A stretch of DNA of 64,000 nucleotides from Lytechinus pictus (taxonomy: Eukaryota; Echinodermata; Echinoidea; Temnopleuroida; Toxopneustidae). This document shows, in pieces, positions 1 to 9,659 of this stretch (the stretch's first letter is position 1; each line of letters opens with the position of its first letter). A model generated the notes under the pieces. That model searched no databases and was not told the DNA's origin. It worked only from the letters and a program-made list of their open reading frames with translations. The position numbers and the translations under genes were made by a program. The stretch lies in assembly GCF_037042905.1 (NCBI RefSeq), contig NC_087258.1, positions 744,001-808,000 on the forward strand. Direction: 5' to 3'.

Positions 1-1047
1 TAGACCTAAAAGCGGGACACTCTATTCATATTTTGTAAATCATAAATAGGATATAGTTAATTGGGTATCATTAATAATGCGATCGTGAAGCGTGAGCAGA
101 CAATTATTGATATTCTGATGTGAAACTGGATAATCTAAGTACATTTTAAATAAAGAACATGCAGGCTATCGCATATGTTTTAGATTTAGACCTGGGCATT
201 CTGAATACATTTTGTTTAATGGAACATTATGGAATACACGTAGACAATATGAACTTGGCAAATCAAACAATGTGACCACGCAGCGTGAGCTTAAAATGCT
301 GATATGTAGACCATAAAACGGACATTTTACAGAGCACTTAAATTTGTAAATGAAAAAAAAATAATGAAAGCTCGATGTCCGAGCTAAAATATGTTTTGTA
401 TATTGACTTCAAAACTTGCTCCATATCAGCCTATTGAGCAAGATATGAATCTCATCGAACAGGCAATTCTGGCGCGAAGCGCAAGCAAAACTTTTATATA
501 GTGACATGAAAGATTTTTTTTTTGCAAGTCTTTCCCTCACATTATTTTATTCACTCGTGTTCCTCCTCTTATTTTCCTCTTCTTTTTTTTCTTCTGTCTT
601 TCTTCTTCTTTTCCTTTTTTCTTTTCTTCTTTCTCCTTTTTTTTTTCTTCTGCCATTTTTTTCAGGGGGGGGGGGGCACTTGGGGGGCTCATCAAATCTC
701 AGGGGGGGGCACGTGCCCCCCAGGCCCCCCCCCCCCCGTAGCTACGCCACTGCCGGGGTTCGGAATACTATAGTAGTCCACTATTCTGCAGGGGATTCAA
801 TTAATTGCGGGACACTAAAGGGGATATACTAGTAACCAGCAAAATGCTACAAGTAGTGGTACTACTACTGCTACTACTCGTACTGGCCGTAGTAACAGAC
901 CCATCACCGCCCCAAACTTCCTGGGAGATACTGGTCAGCCGCTGTTCAGACTCGAGTCAAGGAGAAGCAACTGGACAGCATTCCATCACTGCACAGCGGA
1001 GATTGATAATCGACGCAGAGTGGAATCGCATGAAATATTACATTTTT
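1..1047. other. Gene-free flank with low-complexity tracts
   Basis: No supportable gene. It holds a T/C-rich tract (about 505-660), a G run and C run (about 666-737), and the short motif GTAGCTACGCCACTG at 738-752, which I take for a degraded repeat end. A (TAC/CTA)-rich stretch at about 850-895 makes a leucine/valine-rich open frame (844-1065, plus) that resembles a signal peptide, but it is better explained by the microsatellite than by a gene. Confidence 0.6.
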
Positions 1048-1215
1048 TCAATTTCCTGTGGGTAGATTTACAAAAACATCTCGTCCTTTCAGTGCAGATT
1101 TAATTTTATCGACTTGCAAATCCTTAAATCGGTCAATATTCAGCATTTTAGAGGCATATTCAATGCTCTTTGATATTTCGTCTCCACTCTTCGCCAAGAA
1201 TCCACGATTCGCCAT
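1048..1215 (-). pseudogene. Truncated RecQ-like helicase N-terminus (55 codons)
   Basis: The minus-strand frame opens with ATG at 1215 and stops at 1048-1050. It reads through FKDLQVDKIKSALKGRD and then VFVNLPTGN-stop. The order F-x-x-L-Q...I...G-[RK]-D-V-F-V-x-L-P-T-G is the Q-motif plus the start of Walker A (LPTGxGKS) of RecQ/superfamily-2 DNA helicases, many of which are multicopy in marine invertebrates. The frame ends right after LPTG, before the GKS lysine, and no GT splice donor lies there, so the ATPase is broken. It is only 55 codons long. It sits between a CCAAT/CRE block upstream and unrelated sequence downstream, 160 bp from the end of a transposon. Read as a promoter-plus-first-codons fragment left after truncation; a non-canonical splice is less likely. 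Confidence 0.6.
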
Positions 1216-1238
1216 TCAAGATGAGCTCATGAATATTC

Positions 1239-1275
1239 AATATGACGTCATAGCGGCCCGCGCTCTCATTGGATG
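1239..1275 (-). promoter_or_regulatory. CRE plus CCAAT promoter-like block
   Basis: A perfect palindromic cAMP-response element TGACGTCA (1243-1250) and, 17 bp away, ATTGG (1268-1272; CCAAT on the minus strand) lie in a GC-rich stretch just upstream of the helicase-fragment ATG at 1215. CCAAT-GC-CRE-ATG on one strand is a usual compact promoter order. Function is inferred only. Confidence 0.4.
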
Positions 1276-1376
1276 ATTTTCACCGACCAGTTCTTGGTCG
1301 GAATATTGGTAAAAACAATAAGAAACAAAAGAAAGTCCTGTCTCGCGGCGCTCTGCTTTGCTCTCTTCCTTGCTTA

Positions 1377-2165
1377 TAGTCCAGTCAATCTAGCCAGAAT
1401 AGGGGGGTAACCCACCACTAATTGCAACACGAGATATTCCACTGAAATACTTTCCAGGAAGGTCCCCTAAACAACATACTAAAAGTCCCAAGAAATCCAA
1501 GCAGTGGAAATTTATGAAATTTGCCTATTATGCAAATTAGCCATGAAAAATTAGAAAAAGAAGGGAAATAATCCAAAGATTACAAATTAGATGTCCAAAA
1601 TAATTTGATTTGAATGGAAATTCATGATAAATAACTGAATTCAATTTTTTCAATAAAAAGTGCAAAAATTTCTACCTCATTTGCATATTATTCAAATAAG
1701 CATCCTTATATGGAAAAAATGTCAAGATATTGTGATTTTTGTCATATAGACTGCTTAAAAACATTTCATTAATGTTGACATTAATATGCTACTATATCGC
1801 TAAGCATGAGAATTCATCCCAATGCCTGAAAATTAATTTGCATATTATGCAAATTAGCCATTTAAAAAATAGAAAATGAGGAAATTAATCCAAAGATTAC
1901 AAATTAAATGTCCACAGCAAGTAATTTTGAACATGATGAATAAATAAGTTCAATGTCTTTATTCAAAAAAGCTAGCAAATCTGCCTCATTTGCATATTAT
2001 GCAAATAAGTATCCTTATATGGAAAATGTCAAGAAATTTAGATTTTATCACATTGATTGCAGTGAAAACATTTAAGTTTTTCAAATTAATATGCTGCTAT
2101 CACTAAGCATTCAAATCTATCCTAATATGATTTGTATTCAAGGAAAAATACTGGAAATATGTTCT
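1377..2165 (+). repeat. Left inverted arm of TIR transposon copy 1
   Basis: About 0.8 kb of AT-rich sequence built from repeated blocks. Each block contains a head-to-head octamer pair (ATTTGCAT/ATGCAAAT) near 1525, 1682, 1840 and 1990, followed by a TTAGCCAT or AAATAAG tract. It matches the reverse complement of the right arm (9660-10723) and the arms of the second copy. Confidence 0.75.
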
Positions 2166-2187
2166 TCGCTACCTAAGCGTTAGTCTG

Positions 2188-2545
2188 ACAAGATGATGGG
2201 ATTGGCAAGAACAAAGCACAGTATTTGAATTGGTGTGTAGTTTGTTAGAGTTGACAACCCTTTCTTATATGGATGGGAACGACTTAGACTTTCTTGAAAT
2301 TTCATCGCATAAACATGATAAAGGGAGGCCAGGAAAAGCAAACTTACGACAGGTAAGATCTGATGAGTAGTCTCATTAAGAAGTGCAGCAGAGATTCCAT
2401 CTGGCCTAGTAGCTTCATGCAGGTTGTTTTCTTTAACAATTTCTTCAGTAGTCTGGCTACACCTGCTTGACTAAACAATATGTTATCTGGTGATATCTGG
2501 GTCAGGACTGGGTCCCAGGACTTCAGCGTCATCATCATCATGATC
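2188..2545 (-). pseudogene. Decayed LINE reverse transcriptase fragment
   Basis: On the minus strand a broken frame resembles the beginning of a CR1/L2-type reverse-transcriptase domain: a PDGI box, an LLNET segment, then a KKG and NYTPI (usual NYRPI) stretch. The same piece occurs on the plus strand of the other transposon copy at about 58030-58350, where the reading is clearer. It ends abruptly at the inverted arm. This is captured or nested LINE sequence within the TIR element, not a gene. Confidence 0.55.
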
Positions 2546-3586
2546 AGTGGTGAATACTAAGACTAAAAATCTTTGCCTTCCTTTAATAATGATATTCCAA
2601 TGTAGTCATAGCTATTGATATTAAGGGCTCCCAACATGCTAATTGTTACAGCCTGGATCATTGTCAATCCGGTCAACAAATTATGTATTATAGGCTTGTC
2701 TACAAACCCTCTTATGGTCCTCTTTAATGCATTGTAGCAATTCTGAGCTTTACCTTACTGATGCTTTTGGAGCTCTAAAATGTGCCTTTCTCTAAAACTC
2801 TTGACATCTTCCGACACAACTTATGTCCATTCTCTCATTGAGGCAACTTGTGTCGGAAGAAGACATGGTTAACAGTGTGTTCTTGTTAAAGTCCTCTCGG
2901 TTGGCATTCAGTCTCCTATGCTCGACTTGTCGGATTTCAGTACAGAGAGTTGTATGACTGTCCAAAGTACATCTGCATGACACTATTAAAGTCAGCATTC
3001 CTCCAGAAGAACATCCTTAATCGTACCATAAAATGTTATTCCTCTGGATAACCTCACAGTATACCCATGAGTAGCACATAGTGGCAAATAAATCTTGGAA
3101 GTGGTACACACTGTCTAATCAATGTTGGATGGTATTTGATGGTGATGTTAAGGGTGTTCCATTATGTTGTGTCCTCTTGTTGGAAAGGCAATAATCTGGC
3201 TTAGTTCTCCATCTGGTTTGTTCATTGTCTCACTGAGGAATTTCTGTTTACCATAAATATCAGGAAATTAATATTATTATTTGCATACGACTTACTTATA
3301 AACTATAGCTTTAATATTTGGAGATGGTTGCCATAGGAGATTTATCAAAGAGGAGAGAACAGAAAATGGATGCTTCATCATGAAGCAGCAACTGGATTCA
3401 GCAAGAACGTCTAATTACGATTCCTGTATCTGAGAAAGATGCCTATAATGCACTTTAAGCCTTCATCATGAATTTATGAATGGCTTTCATGTCGCTCGTA
3501 TAGGCAAATGCCCATTGTTACTCTTATTAAGCATGCCCAGAGATCTTGTGATCCAAGCAAGTACTCATATTCACCACCAAGACAAG

Positions 3587-4080
3587 TGATGATGATGATG
3601 GGTTCTTGTAAAGCGTCGGTATCCGCCTCAGCTGGGCGCTCATGGCGCTTGCTCAAAAATAGGAAATATCTCACAAATTTCAATGTCTTCAAACAGTGCT
3701 TAGGATCATCATTCAGTTCAAGTACTGTCCTAGTAATGCTACAATTGAGTTATTCTTGTCTTGGGATAATGTTGGAGTGGGGAACAGAAAGGTCTTCAGG
3801 TAAGACTCAAAAGTTGATTGGGTCTCTGCTCTCCTGATAAATTGGGGAAGGCTATTCCACAGCTTTGGTCCAGAGATGTAGAAGGCTCTGTCACCCCAGG
3901 TTGTGTGGCTGAGAGATTCCCTCAGCAATGCTCGAGCTGCTGATCTGAGGCTGCGTGTTGGTCTATGCTGAGATAAGAGCTCTGAGATGTAGGGTGGAGA
4001 TTTATCGTTAAGCGCTTTAAATACAAGGACCCCAAGTTTATAAGCTAATTGGTGTGCTACAAGGACCAAATATTCGAAGC
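3587..4080 (-). pseudogene. CR1/L2-type LINE 3' end (ORF2 C-terminus and tail)
   Basis: The minus strand reads SPPYISELL, RSLRSAARALL, GDRAFYISGPKLWNSLPQFI and an STFESYLKTFLF segment. This is the standard C-terminal block of CR1/L2/Rex-type LINE ORF2 proteins found in invertebrates. It is followed by a 3' UTR ending in an (ATC)n tail at 3587-3600. The counterpart is at 56520-56973. Only the last ~110 codons remain, so this is a fragment shared by both transposon copies and acquired before they spread. Confidence 0.7.
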
Positions 4081-4318
4081 TAATGGGCTTTTATTTGTAC
4101 GGGTGTGACATCTTGTGCTGATCACTTGGCAATCCAGGAGTTGCTAGCGTGGATTATACTCGCAAGAAACGCAAAGTCTCTATACAAAGTCAAGAAGAGA
4201 GCAAGACTTGGATGGAAATAATGAAACATTCAAGCAGTGGGATCCATGTAGAATTGACTCATCATTGTACAATATGAGTGGGGTAACTGCTCGTGACATA
4301 ACTCAATATCAACCAAGC

Positions 4319-4335
4319 AAGAAGTGTAGGGAAGG
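4319..4335 (+). repeat. 5' target-site duplication of the LINE
   Basis: GAAGTGTAGGGAAGG (preceded by AA) lies directly before the LINE and is repeated exactly after its poly-A at 9645-9659. The uninterrupted site is seen once in the other transposon copy (reverse complement near 56226-56242), which proves the duplication. Confidence 0.95.
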
Positions 4336-4451
4336 GAGGGCGCCCTTGATGTCTAGCTGAGTAGCAGGTTTTTTTATGGAGCTCCGTTTTTAACTTTGAA
4401 TTTTCGGCCAAAAGTTTATTTTCTGCATCGTGAGACATAAAATAAGTGAAG

Positions 4452-5357
4452 ATGGGCAAAAGTGACAGACTTAAAAGACAACGCCAAGCAACTTCTGAGG
4501 AAAAAGGTGACGTCGAATCGGGAAATACGAACAATTCTGACAAAACTGCCACGCCCCGGGAAAAGGTACATGCTGTAAGTACGAACGATACAGATACGAT
4601 GTTACGTAACATTCTTGAGAAGGTGTCTGTTCTCGATGAGATTAAAACTGATATAAATACCATATCAGAGAGAATGAGCAGAATTGAAACTAAGTTTGAG
4701 AGGATGGATACAAGGATTCAAGATGTGGAAAATGCGACAGAGTTTATGGAAAATGAAATGAGGGAAATGAAGGAAGAAATTCAAAACATTCAAGCAACAA
4801 AAGCGAGCTATGAATATGTTAATAAGCTGAGAAGAGATGTAGTAGATCTGGTCAACCGTAGCAAGCAAAACAACGTGATCCTACATGGGATTCCTGAAGG
4901 GGTAGAAGGCGCACCGAGCAGTTGCATAACATTTGCACGTGACTTCTTCAGGCAGTATTTGCATATCAATGATGTTGAGATTGAACGTGCCCATCGAACC
5001 CCCGCCAGCGCCAGAGATCAGCGAAGCGAGAGACCAAGTCGGCCACGCCCAATGCACGTTAAATTGCTCCGATACACAGATAGAGTGGCAATCTTGAAAG
5101 CAAGCGGCAAGCTCAAAGCAGTTGAAATTCAGGGGTCACGTGTTGGAATAAGCGATGATGTTCACACGGATACAAGAAACGAACACAAGAGGCTAATGAT
5201 GAAAGTGAAAGATCTTCGCTCACAAAATAAATTTGCATTCATCCCAAACTCAGTACCACGTGTTATAAAGTATAAAGATGGCCCTAAAGATCTGCCCGGC
5301 CCCCTTAAAACATTGAGGTTGGCCGATCTTGATAACGGCAATGTTAAAACGGTTTGA
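4452..5357 (+). CDS. LINE ORF1 protein (nucleic-acid chaperone type)
   Basis: 301 residues from ATG 4452; an in-frame GTG at 4446 is less likely. After a charged N-terminus (about residues 1-50) there is a heptad-rich coiled coil (about 55-130: ERMSRIETKFERMDTRI and onward), then the L1 ORF1 RRM-like core beginning NNVILHGIPE and the basic, RNA-binding C-terminal part (RPRPMHVKLLRYTDR). Family members trimerise through the coiled coil and package LINE RNA into cytoplasmic particles needed for transposition. It ends 353 bp before ORF2. No frameshift is seen. Confidence 0.85.
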   Translation: MGKSDRLKRQRQATSEEKGDVESGNTNNSDKTATPREKVHAVSTNDTDTMLRNILEKVSVLDEIKTDINTISERMSRIETKFERMDTRIQDVENATEFMENEMREMKEEIQNIQATKASYEYVNKLRRDVVDLVNRSKQNNVILHGIPEGVEGAPSSCITFARDFFRQYLHINDVEIERAHRTPASARDQRSERPSRPRPMHVKLLRYTDRVAILKASGKLKAVEIQGSRVGISDDVHTDTRNEHKRLMMKVKDLRSQNKFAFIPNSVPRVIKYKDGPKDLPGPLKTLRLADLDNGNVKTV

Positions 5358-5710
5358 TAAAGTGTTTTGAGAAATAAACAGTGCGACTTCGTCTCTATTT
5401 TTTATGTCACACGAATGTCTGTGTCGACAACTAATCTTTTACTGCATGGAGCTCCCATCCCTGCACTCATTTTTGTTTTTTCTATCATGATAAGCAGACC
5501 TAAGGCGGTCGACCCTCTGCCTTCTTTTTTACCCTTATTTTTTATGTGTCTGGTACGGGTAGTCAGGTTTTTATGTTTTTGTTTGTTTGCCTATAAATCT
5601 AGGCCTGAAAGTAATTCACAATATATTTTACTTTCCATGATTTTATCTGTGAAGATATCTCAATACTTAACTATACGGTTGTTATCAACACATAATAACC
5701 TATCAACGTT

Positions 5711-8700
5711 ATGAACGATTTTATAGATGTACAAATTTGCTCCCTGAATGTAAGGGGATTGAGAAACGATTTTAAGAGAAGGTGCATTTTTAACTGGATC
5801 AGGACTCTTGACTTTCATCTAATACTATTACAAGAAACCCACTCAACAACGAGATCAGAGCGAAGATGGAAACACGAATGGGGATATAAAATATTGTTTA
5901 ATCACGGAACATCAGAAAGTGCCGGAGTGTGCATTCTCTTCAAACCATCTGCTTCATTTGACGTCGTAAACACTGTTAAAGATGACCACGGAAGAATATT
6001 ACTTACGATCTTAAAAATAAATGAAATGATGTTAACAGTTGGAAATATATACGGTCCAAACAACGACGACAGTTCTTTTTTCGAAGACTTACATTTTCTG
6101 ATATTTGAACATTGTGAAGAACCCTATATGTTAGCAGGAGATTTTAACACGGTTTTGGAACCCACAAAAGATAAATTCCCAAAAGCTTTCCAAAACCATC
6201 CAAGATGTAAAAAGGCAATAACGGAAATAATTGATGATTTTGATTTACTTGACGTCTGGCGCCATACTCATCTACCAGACAAAAAATATACATGGATGTC
6301 AAAAGATATGAGATTCAGAAGTAGAATCGATTATTTCCTAATTTCTCAATCTTTATCGTCTTCTGTTGTAATAAGTGACATTACATATGGTTATAAATCA
6401 GATCATTCGTTGGTATCACTAGTTTTAAAAAAATCAATTACTAAAAGGGGACCAGGTTTCTGGAAATTGAATACCTCTCTTCTAGCTGATACTGATACTG
6501 TCAAGAAAATAAAAAATGAAATTGTTTCAATTTTGAATGGAAATGATAATCTTCCGCCCTTACAACGCTGGGAATTTTTGAAGTACAAAATAAAACAGAA
6601 GATAATACAGATCTCGAAACAAAAGAAAAGGGAAGACCTGGAGAAAATGAAAAGCTTAGAAAAAGAAATCAATTATTTAAATGATATTATTCAAAGTTGT
6701 GTGGATAATGAATTAGCAAACAAATTAGAAGAGAAAAAAAGAGAATTTGAAACATTACATGAAGGTGTTGTACGTGGGGCAATCGTGCGAACGAAAGTGA
6801 GATGGATCGCAGAGGGAGAGAAAAATACCAAATACTTTGCAAACTTAGAAAAAAGAAATTACCAAAAGAAATGTATTTTTCGGCTCCAAACAGATACAGG
6901 TATTATTTTCAATTCAAAAAATATTCTTGAAGAAGAAAGGACCTTTTATGCTAATTTGTATTCATCTCAAGAAAATTTTTTGAATAAGAATATATCAATG
7001 AAAAACTTAAATATACCAACTGTAAATGAGAGTGACATGAATATGTTGGGATCAATGATAACAGAGAAGGAGTGTTATGATTCGATTATGTCTTTTGCAA
7101 ATGACAAGTCACCAGGGAGTGACGGGTTGCCAATTGAGTTTTACAAGACTTTTTGGAATGAAATAAATCCTTTACTATGCTTAGTTTTTAATGAAAGTTT
7201 TGAAAAAAATATATTACCTCACTCAATGAGGAGAAGTATTATTACACTGTTGCCTAAAAAAGGGAAAAATTTACTTTTACTGAAAAATTGGCGTCCAATC
7301 GCTTTATTAAATAGTGATTATAAGATTCTCGCAAAAATAATTTCTTTCCGAATAAAAAAAGTAATATCACCTCTCATAAATCATGATCAATGTGGTTTTC
7401 TCAAAGGACGTTATATTGGCGAAAATATAAGACTTTTTATTGATATTCAAAATTATTGCAAAAAGCACAATGTTGGTGGTCTTGCACTCTGTATTGACTT
7501 TGAAAAAGCGTTCGACACAGTTGAGTGGTCTTTTCTATACAAAACTTTAAGAAGGTTCGGTTTCAGTGAAAAATTTGTTCGTTGGGTTCAACTTCTTTAT
7601 ATTGATATTGAAGGTTGTGTAATAAATAATGGCTACTCCTCAAATATTTTTGAAATACACCGCGGAGTAAGACAAGGCTGTCCGCTCTCGCCATATCTCT
7701 TCATTTTAGTTGTTGAAATTTTAGGTTGTTTAGTTCGAGAAAATAAGGAAATCCGTGGTTTAAAGATATATGATTATACTGAAATAAAAATAAGTCAATA
7801 TGCAGACGACACAACCATTTACCTAGAACCCAACGAACAAAACTTAAAAAACTGCATATCTGTATTAAATACGTTTAAAGATATGTCTGGATTGAAAGTC
7901 AATGTTGAAAAGTGTAATGTTATTCAACTTGGGAATTGTACGATGTATTTATGCCAAGACATTCCTTTTCAATGGCCCGTAGATTTTTTTTCTTATTTAG
8001 GCATAAAGATTCCGTTGAACGATGAACATACTTTTTTCGATTTAAACTTTATACCAAAACTGGATGAGATAAAAACTCTGTTAAACATTTGGAATGGTAG
8101 ATCTCTTACATTGTATGGAAAGATAGTAGTAATAAAAACATTGGTCATTCCAAAACTAATATATCTTTTAAGCATTGTTTCAGACCCACCACCGACCTTC
8201 TTTATCGAAATGCAACAGCTATTATTTAATTTTTTGTGGAGTAAAAAAGGTGACAAAATTAAGCGTTCTATTTTATACAACGATTACAAAGAAGGTGGTC
8301 TAAAAATGTTACATTTGTCATGTTTTAACCAAGCACTTAAAGTATCATGGGTCAAAAGATTTTTAGATGATGATAACAATGGGAAATGGAAGTGTTTTTT
8401 TAAAGAATCTGTTCGTTTCATTGGTGAAAGCAAATTTACGATTTGGAATATTAGCAAAAGTCATATATTATTCAATCCATGTACCGAAACATTTTGGAAT
8501 GATGTATTGAGTTCATGGTCATATTACAGATACTATAATCCTGTTAAGTTTAAGGAAATACTGTCGCAACCCCTGTGGTTCAATTCACACATTTTAGTCG
8601 ATGGAAAACCTCTTTATATTCAAAGATGGTCCGAATCTTCTTTAAACACTATTTACGATTTTCTAACAGAAGATGGACTTTTTAAATCTTTTGAGGCTTT

Positions 8701-9487
8701 AGTTGAAAACTACGGTTACACATCCATAATGATGTATAATTCATTATTATCTGCCATACCAAAAGAATGGAAAAGAGTTATTAGAAACAAATACATAAAA
8801 CAGAATACACATTTTGAACCACACGACGATCGATTATGTAATTTCCTTAAACACAAAAAAGTTTCTAAACTATGTTATTCTCATTTTATAAGTAATTATA
8901 CTTTGGACATGTCAGAGACAGATCAATGTTACAAATGGGAAAACGACCTTTCACTGCAATTATCAAATAATGAAATTTGGGATTCTCGTTTTACTCTGAT
9001 ATACAAATCGTCAATAGATAACAAACTAAGGAATTTCCAATTTAAATTTATACACAGAAAAGTCTCGACAAATCGTTATTTATATAAAATCGGAATTTTT
9101 GATCAAGACATATGTGATTTTTGTAACGAACAAAATCAAACATTGATGCATCTGTTTTTCGAATGCCAATTTGTTTCAAACTTTTGGAACGATTTGTGTG
9201 CTTGGTTGACTTTAAGAAATATCCGTTCTTATAAGTTATCTAATTTAGAAATCTGTTTTGGAACATTGGAAAAAAAACATTTCTATTTGGTAAATACCAT
9301 AATACTGTACGGCAAATATTTCATTTTTTCATGTAAATATAGTAAAACAATTCCTCTTTTTAAATCGTTTGTATGCGCTCTAACACAATTAGAAAAAACA
9401 GAACGCTACATTTCTTTTAAACATAATCGTTCGGAGTTTCACAGAAAAAAGTGGAATATAATTACTATGAAAGAGTATAGGGTATAG
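5711..9487 (+). CDS. LINE ORF2: endonuclease-reverse transcriptase
   Basis: 1,258 residues. An apurinic-type endonuclease occupies about 1-240, with the catalytic signatures SLNVRG, QETH (about 41-44), LAGDFN, SRIDYFL and SDHSLVS. The reverse transcriptase lies at about 460-760: SPGSDGLPIEFYK (about 466), WRPIALLN, QCGFLKGRYI, the FEKAFD aspartate box (about 597), GVRQGCPLSPYLF, and the active-site YADD (about 697-700). A CX2C...H...C knuckle (CDFCNE, then LMHLFFEC; about 1134-1155) closes the protein. These activities nick target DNA and prime cDNA synthesis (TPRT). All the key residues named are present, so the enzyme looks functional. Codon use is strongly AT-biased like the host sequence. 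Confidence 0.95.
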   Translation: MNDFIDVQICSLNVRGLRNDFKRRCIFNWIRTLDFHLILLQETHSTTRSERRWKHEWGYKILFNHGTSESAGVCILFKPSASFDVVNTVKDDHGRILLTILKINEMMLTVGNIYGPNNDDSSFFEDLHFLIFEHCEEPYMLAGDFNTVLEPTKDKFPKAFQNHPRCKKAITEIIDDFDLLDVWRHTHLPDKKYTWMSKDMRFRSRIDYFLISQSLSSSVVISDITYGYKSDHSLVSLVLKKSITKRGPGFWKLNTSLLADTDTVKKIKNEIVSILNGNDNLPPLQRWEFLKYKIKQKIIQISKQKKREDLEKMKSLEKEINYLNDIIQSCVDNELANKLEEKKREFETLHEGVVRGAIVRTKVRWIAEGEKNTKYFANLEKRNYQKKCIFRLQTDTGIIFNSKNILEEERTFYANLYSSQENFLNKNISMKNLNIPTVNESDMNMLGSMITEKECYDSIMSFANDKSPGSDGLPIEFYKTFWNEINPLLCLVFNESFEKNILPHSMRRSIITLLPKKGKNLLLLKNWRPIALLNSDYKILAKIISFRIKKVISPLINHDQCGFLKGRYIGENIRLFIDIQNYCKKHNVGGLALCIDFEKAFDTVEWSFLYKTLRRFGFSEKFVRWVQLLYIDIEGCVINNGYSSNIFEIHRGVRQGCPLSPYLFILVVEILGCLVRENKEIRGLKIYDYTEIKISQYADDTTIYLEPNEQNLKNCISVLNTFKDMSGLKVNVEKCNVIQLGNCTMYLCQDIPFQWPVDFFSYLGIKIPLNDEHTFFDLNFIPKLDEIKTLLNIWNGRSLTLYGKIVVIKTLVIPKLIYLLSIVSDPPPTFFIEMQQLLFNFLWSKKGDKIKRSILYNDYKEGGLKMLHLSCFNQALKVSWVKRFLDDDNNGKWKCFFKESVRFIGESKFTIWNISKSHILFNPCTETFWNDVLSSWSYYRYYNPVKFKEILSQPLWFNSHILVDGKPLYIQRWSESSLNTIYDFLTEDGLFKSFEALVENYGYTSIMMYNSLLSAIPKEWKRVIRNKYIKQNTHFEPHDDRLCNFLKHKKVSKLCYSHFISNYTLDMSETDQCYKWENDLSLQLSNNEIWDSRFTLIYKSSIDNKLRNFQFKFIHRKVSTNRYLYKIGIFDQDICDFCNEQNQTLMHLFFECQFVSNFWNDLCAWLTLRNIRSYKLSNLEICFGTLEKKHFYLVNTIILYGKYFIFSCKYSKTIPLFKSFVCALTQLEKTERYISFKHNRSEFHRKKWNIITMKEYRV

Positions 9488-9642
9488 ATCTATTTTTGTT
9501 GTTTTGAATAAGATATGTTGTATATTAGTTTAACTTTTCATGGTGTCTATCTATATGAATGTAAAAGAATATGTATCTGTTTCTGAGATATTTTTGTTAA
9601 AATGTGAATTGCGAATAAAACTCATTAAAAAAAAAAAAAAAA

Positions 9643-9659
9643 AAGAAGTGTAGGGAAGG
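9643..9659 (+). repeat. 3' target-site duplication of the LINE
   Basis: The second copy of GAAGTGTAGGGAAGG follows the poly-A run directly. The transposon sequence then resumes with the same order seen in the uninterrupted copy. Confidence 0.95.

Larger units (their letters stand above)
4336..9644 (+). mobile_element. Full-length L1/Tx1-like LINE insertion
   Basis: A 5.3 kb non-LTR retrotransposon: 5' leader 4336-4451, ORF1 4452-5357, 353-bp spacer, ORF2 5711-9487, 3' UTR with AATAAA at 9614-9619, and a poly-A run at about 9627-9644. It is flanked by a perfect 15-17 bp target duplication and inserted into the TIR transposon. Both frames are open with no internal stop. Two ORFs, an APE-type endonuclease, a YADD reverse transcriptase and a C-terminal CCHC knuckle define the L1 superfamily; the ORF1 type and the two-ORF layout fit the Tx1-like branch. 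Intact frames, long poly-A and identical duplications imply a recent and perhaps still competent copy. Confidence 0.95.

Noticed and set aside
505-832. Phe/Leu/Ser-rich frames in the pyrimidine tract (also 16192-16509)
   Set aside because: Low-complexity T/C DNA yields stop-free frames by composition; no start context or domain.
844-1065. Small secreted-protein-like frame (LQVVVLLLLLLVLAVV start)
   Set aside because: The hydrophobic run is translated from a TAC/CTA microsatellite, and the frame overlaps the opposite-strand helicase fragment.
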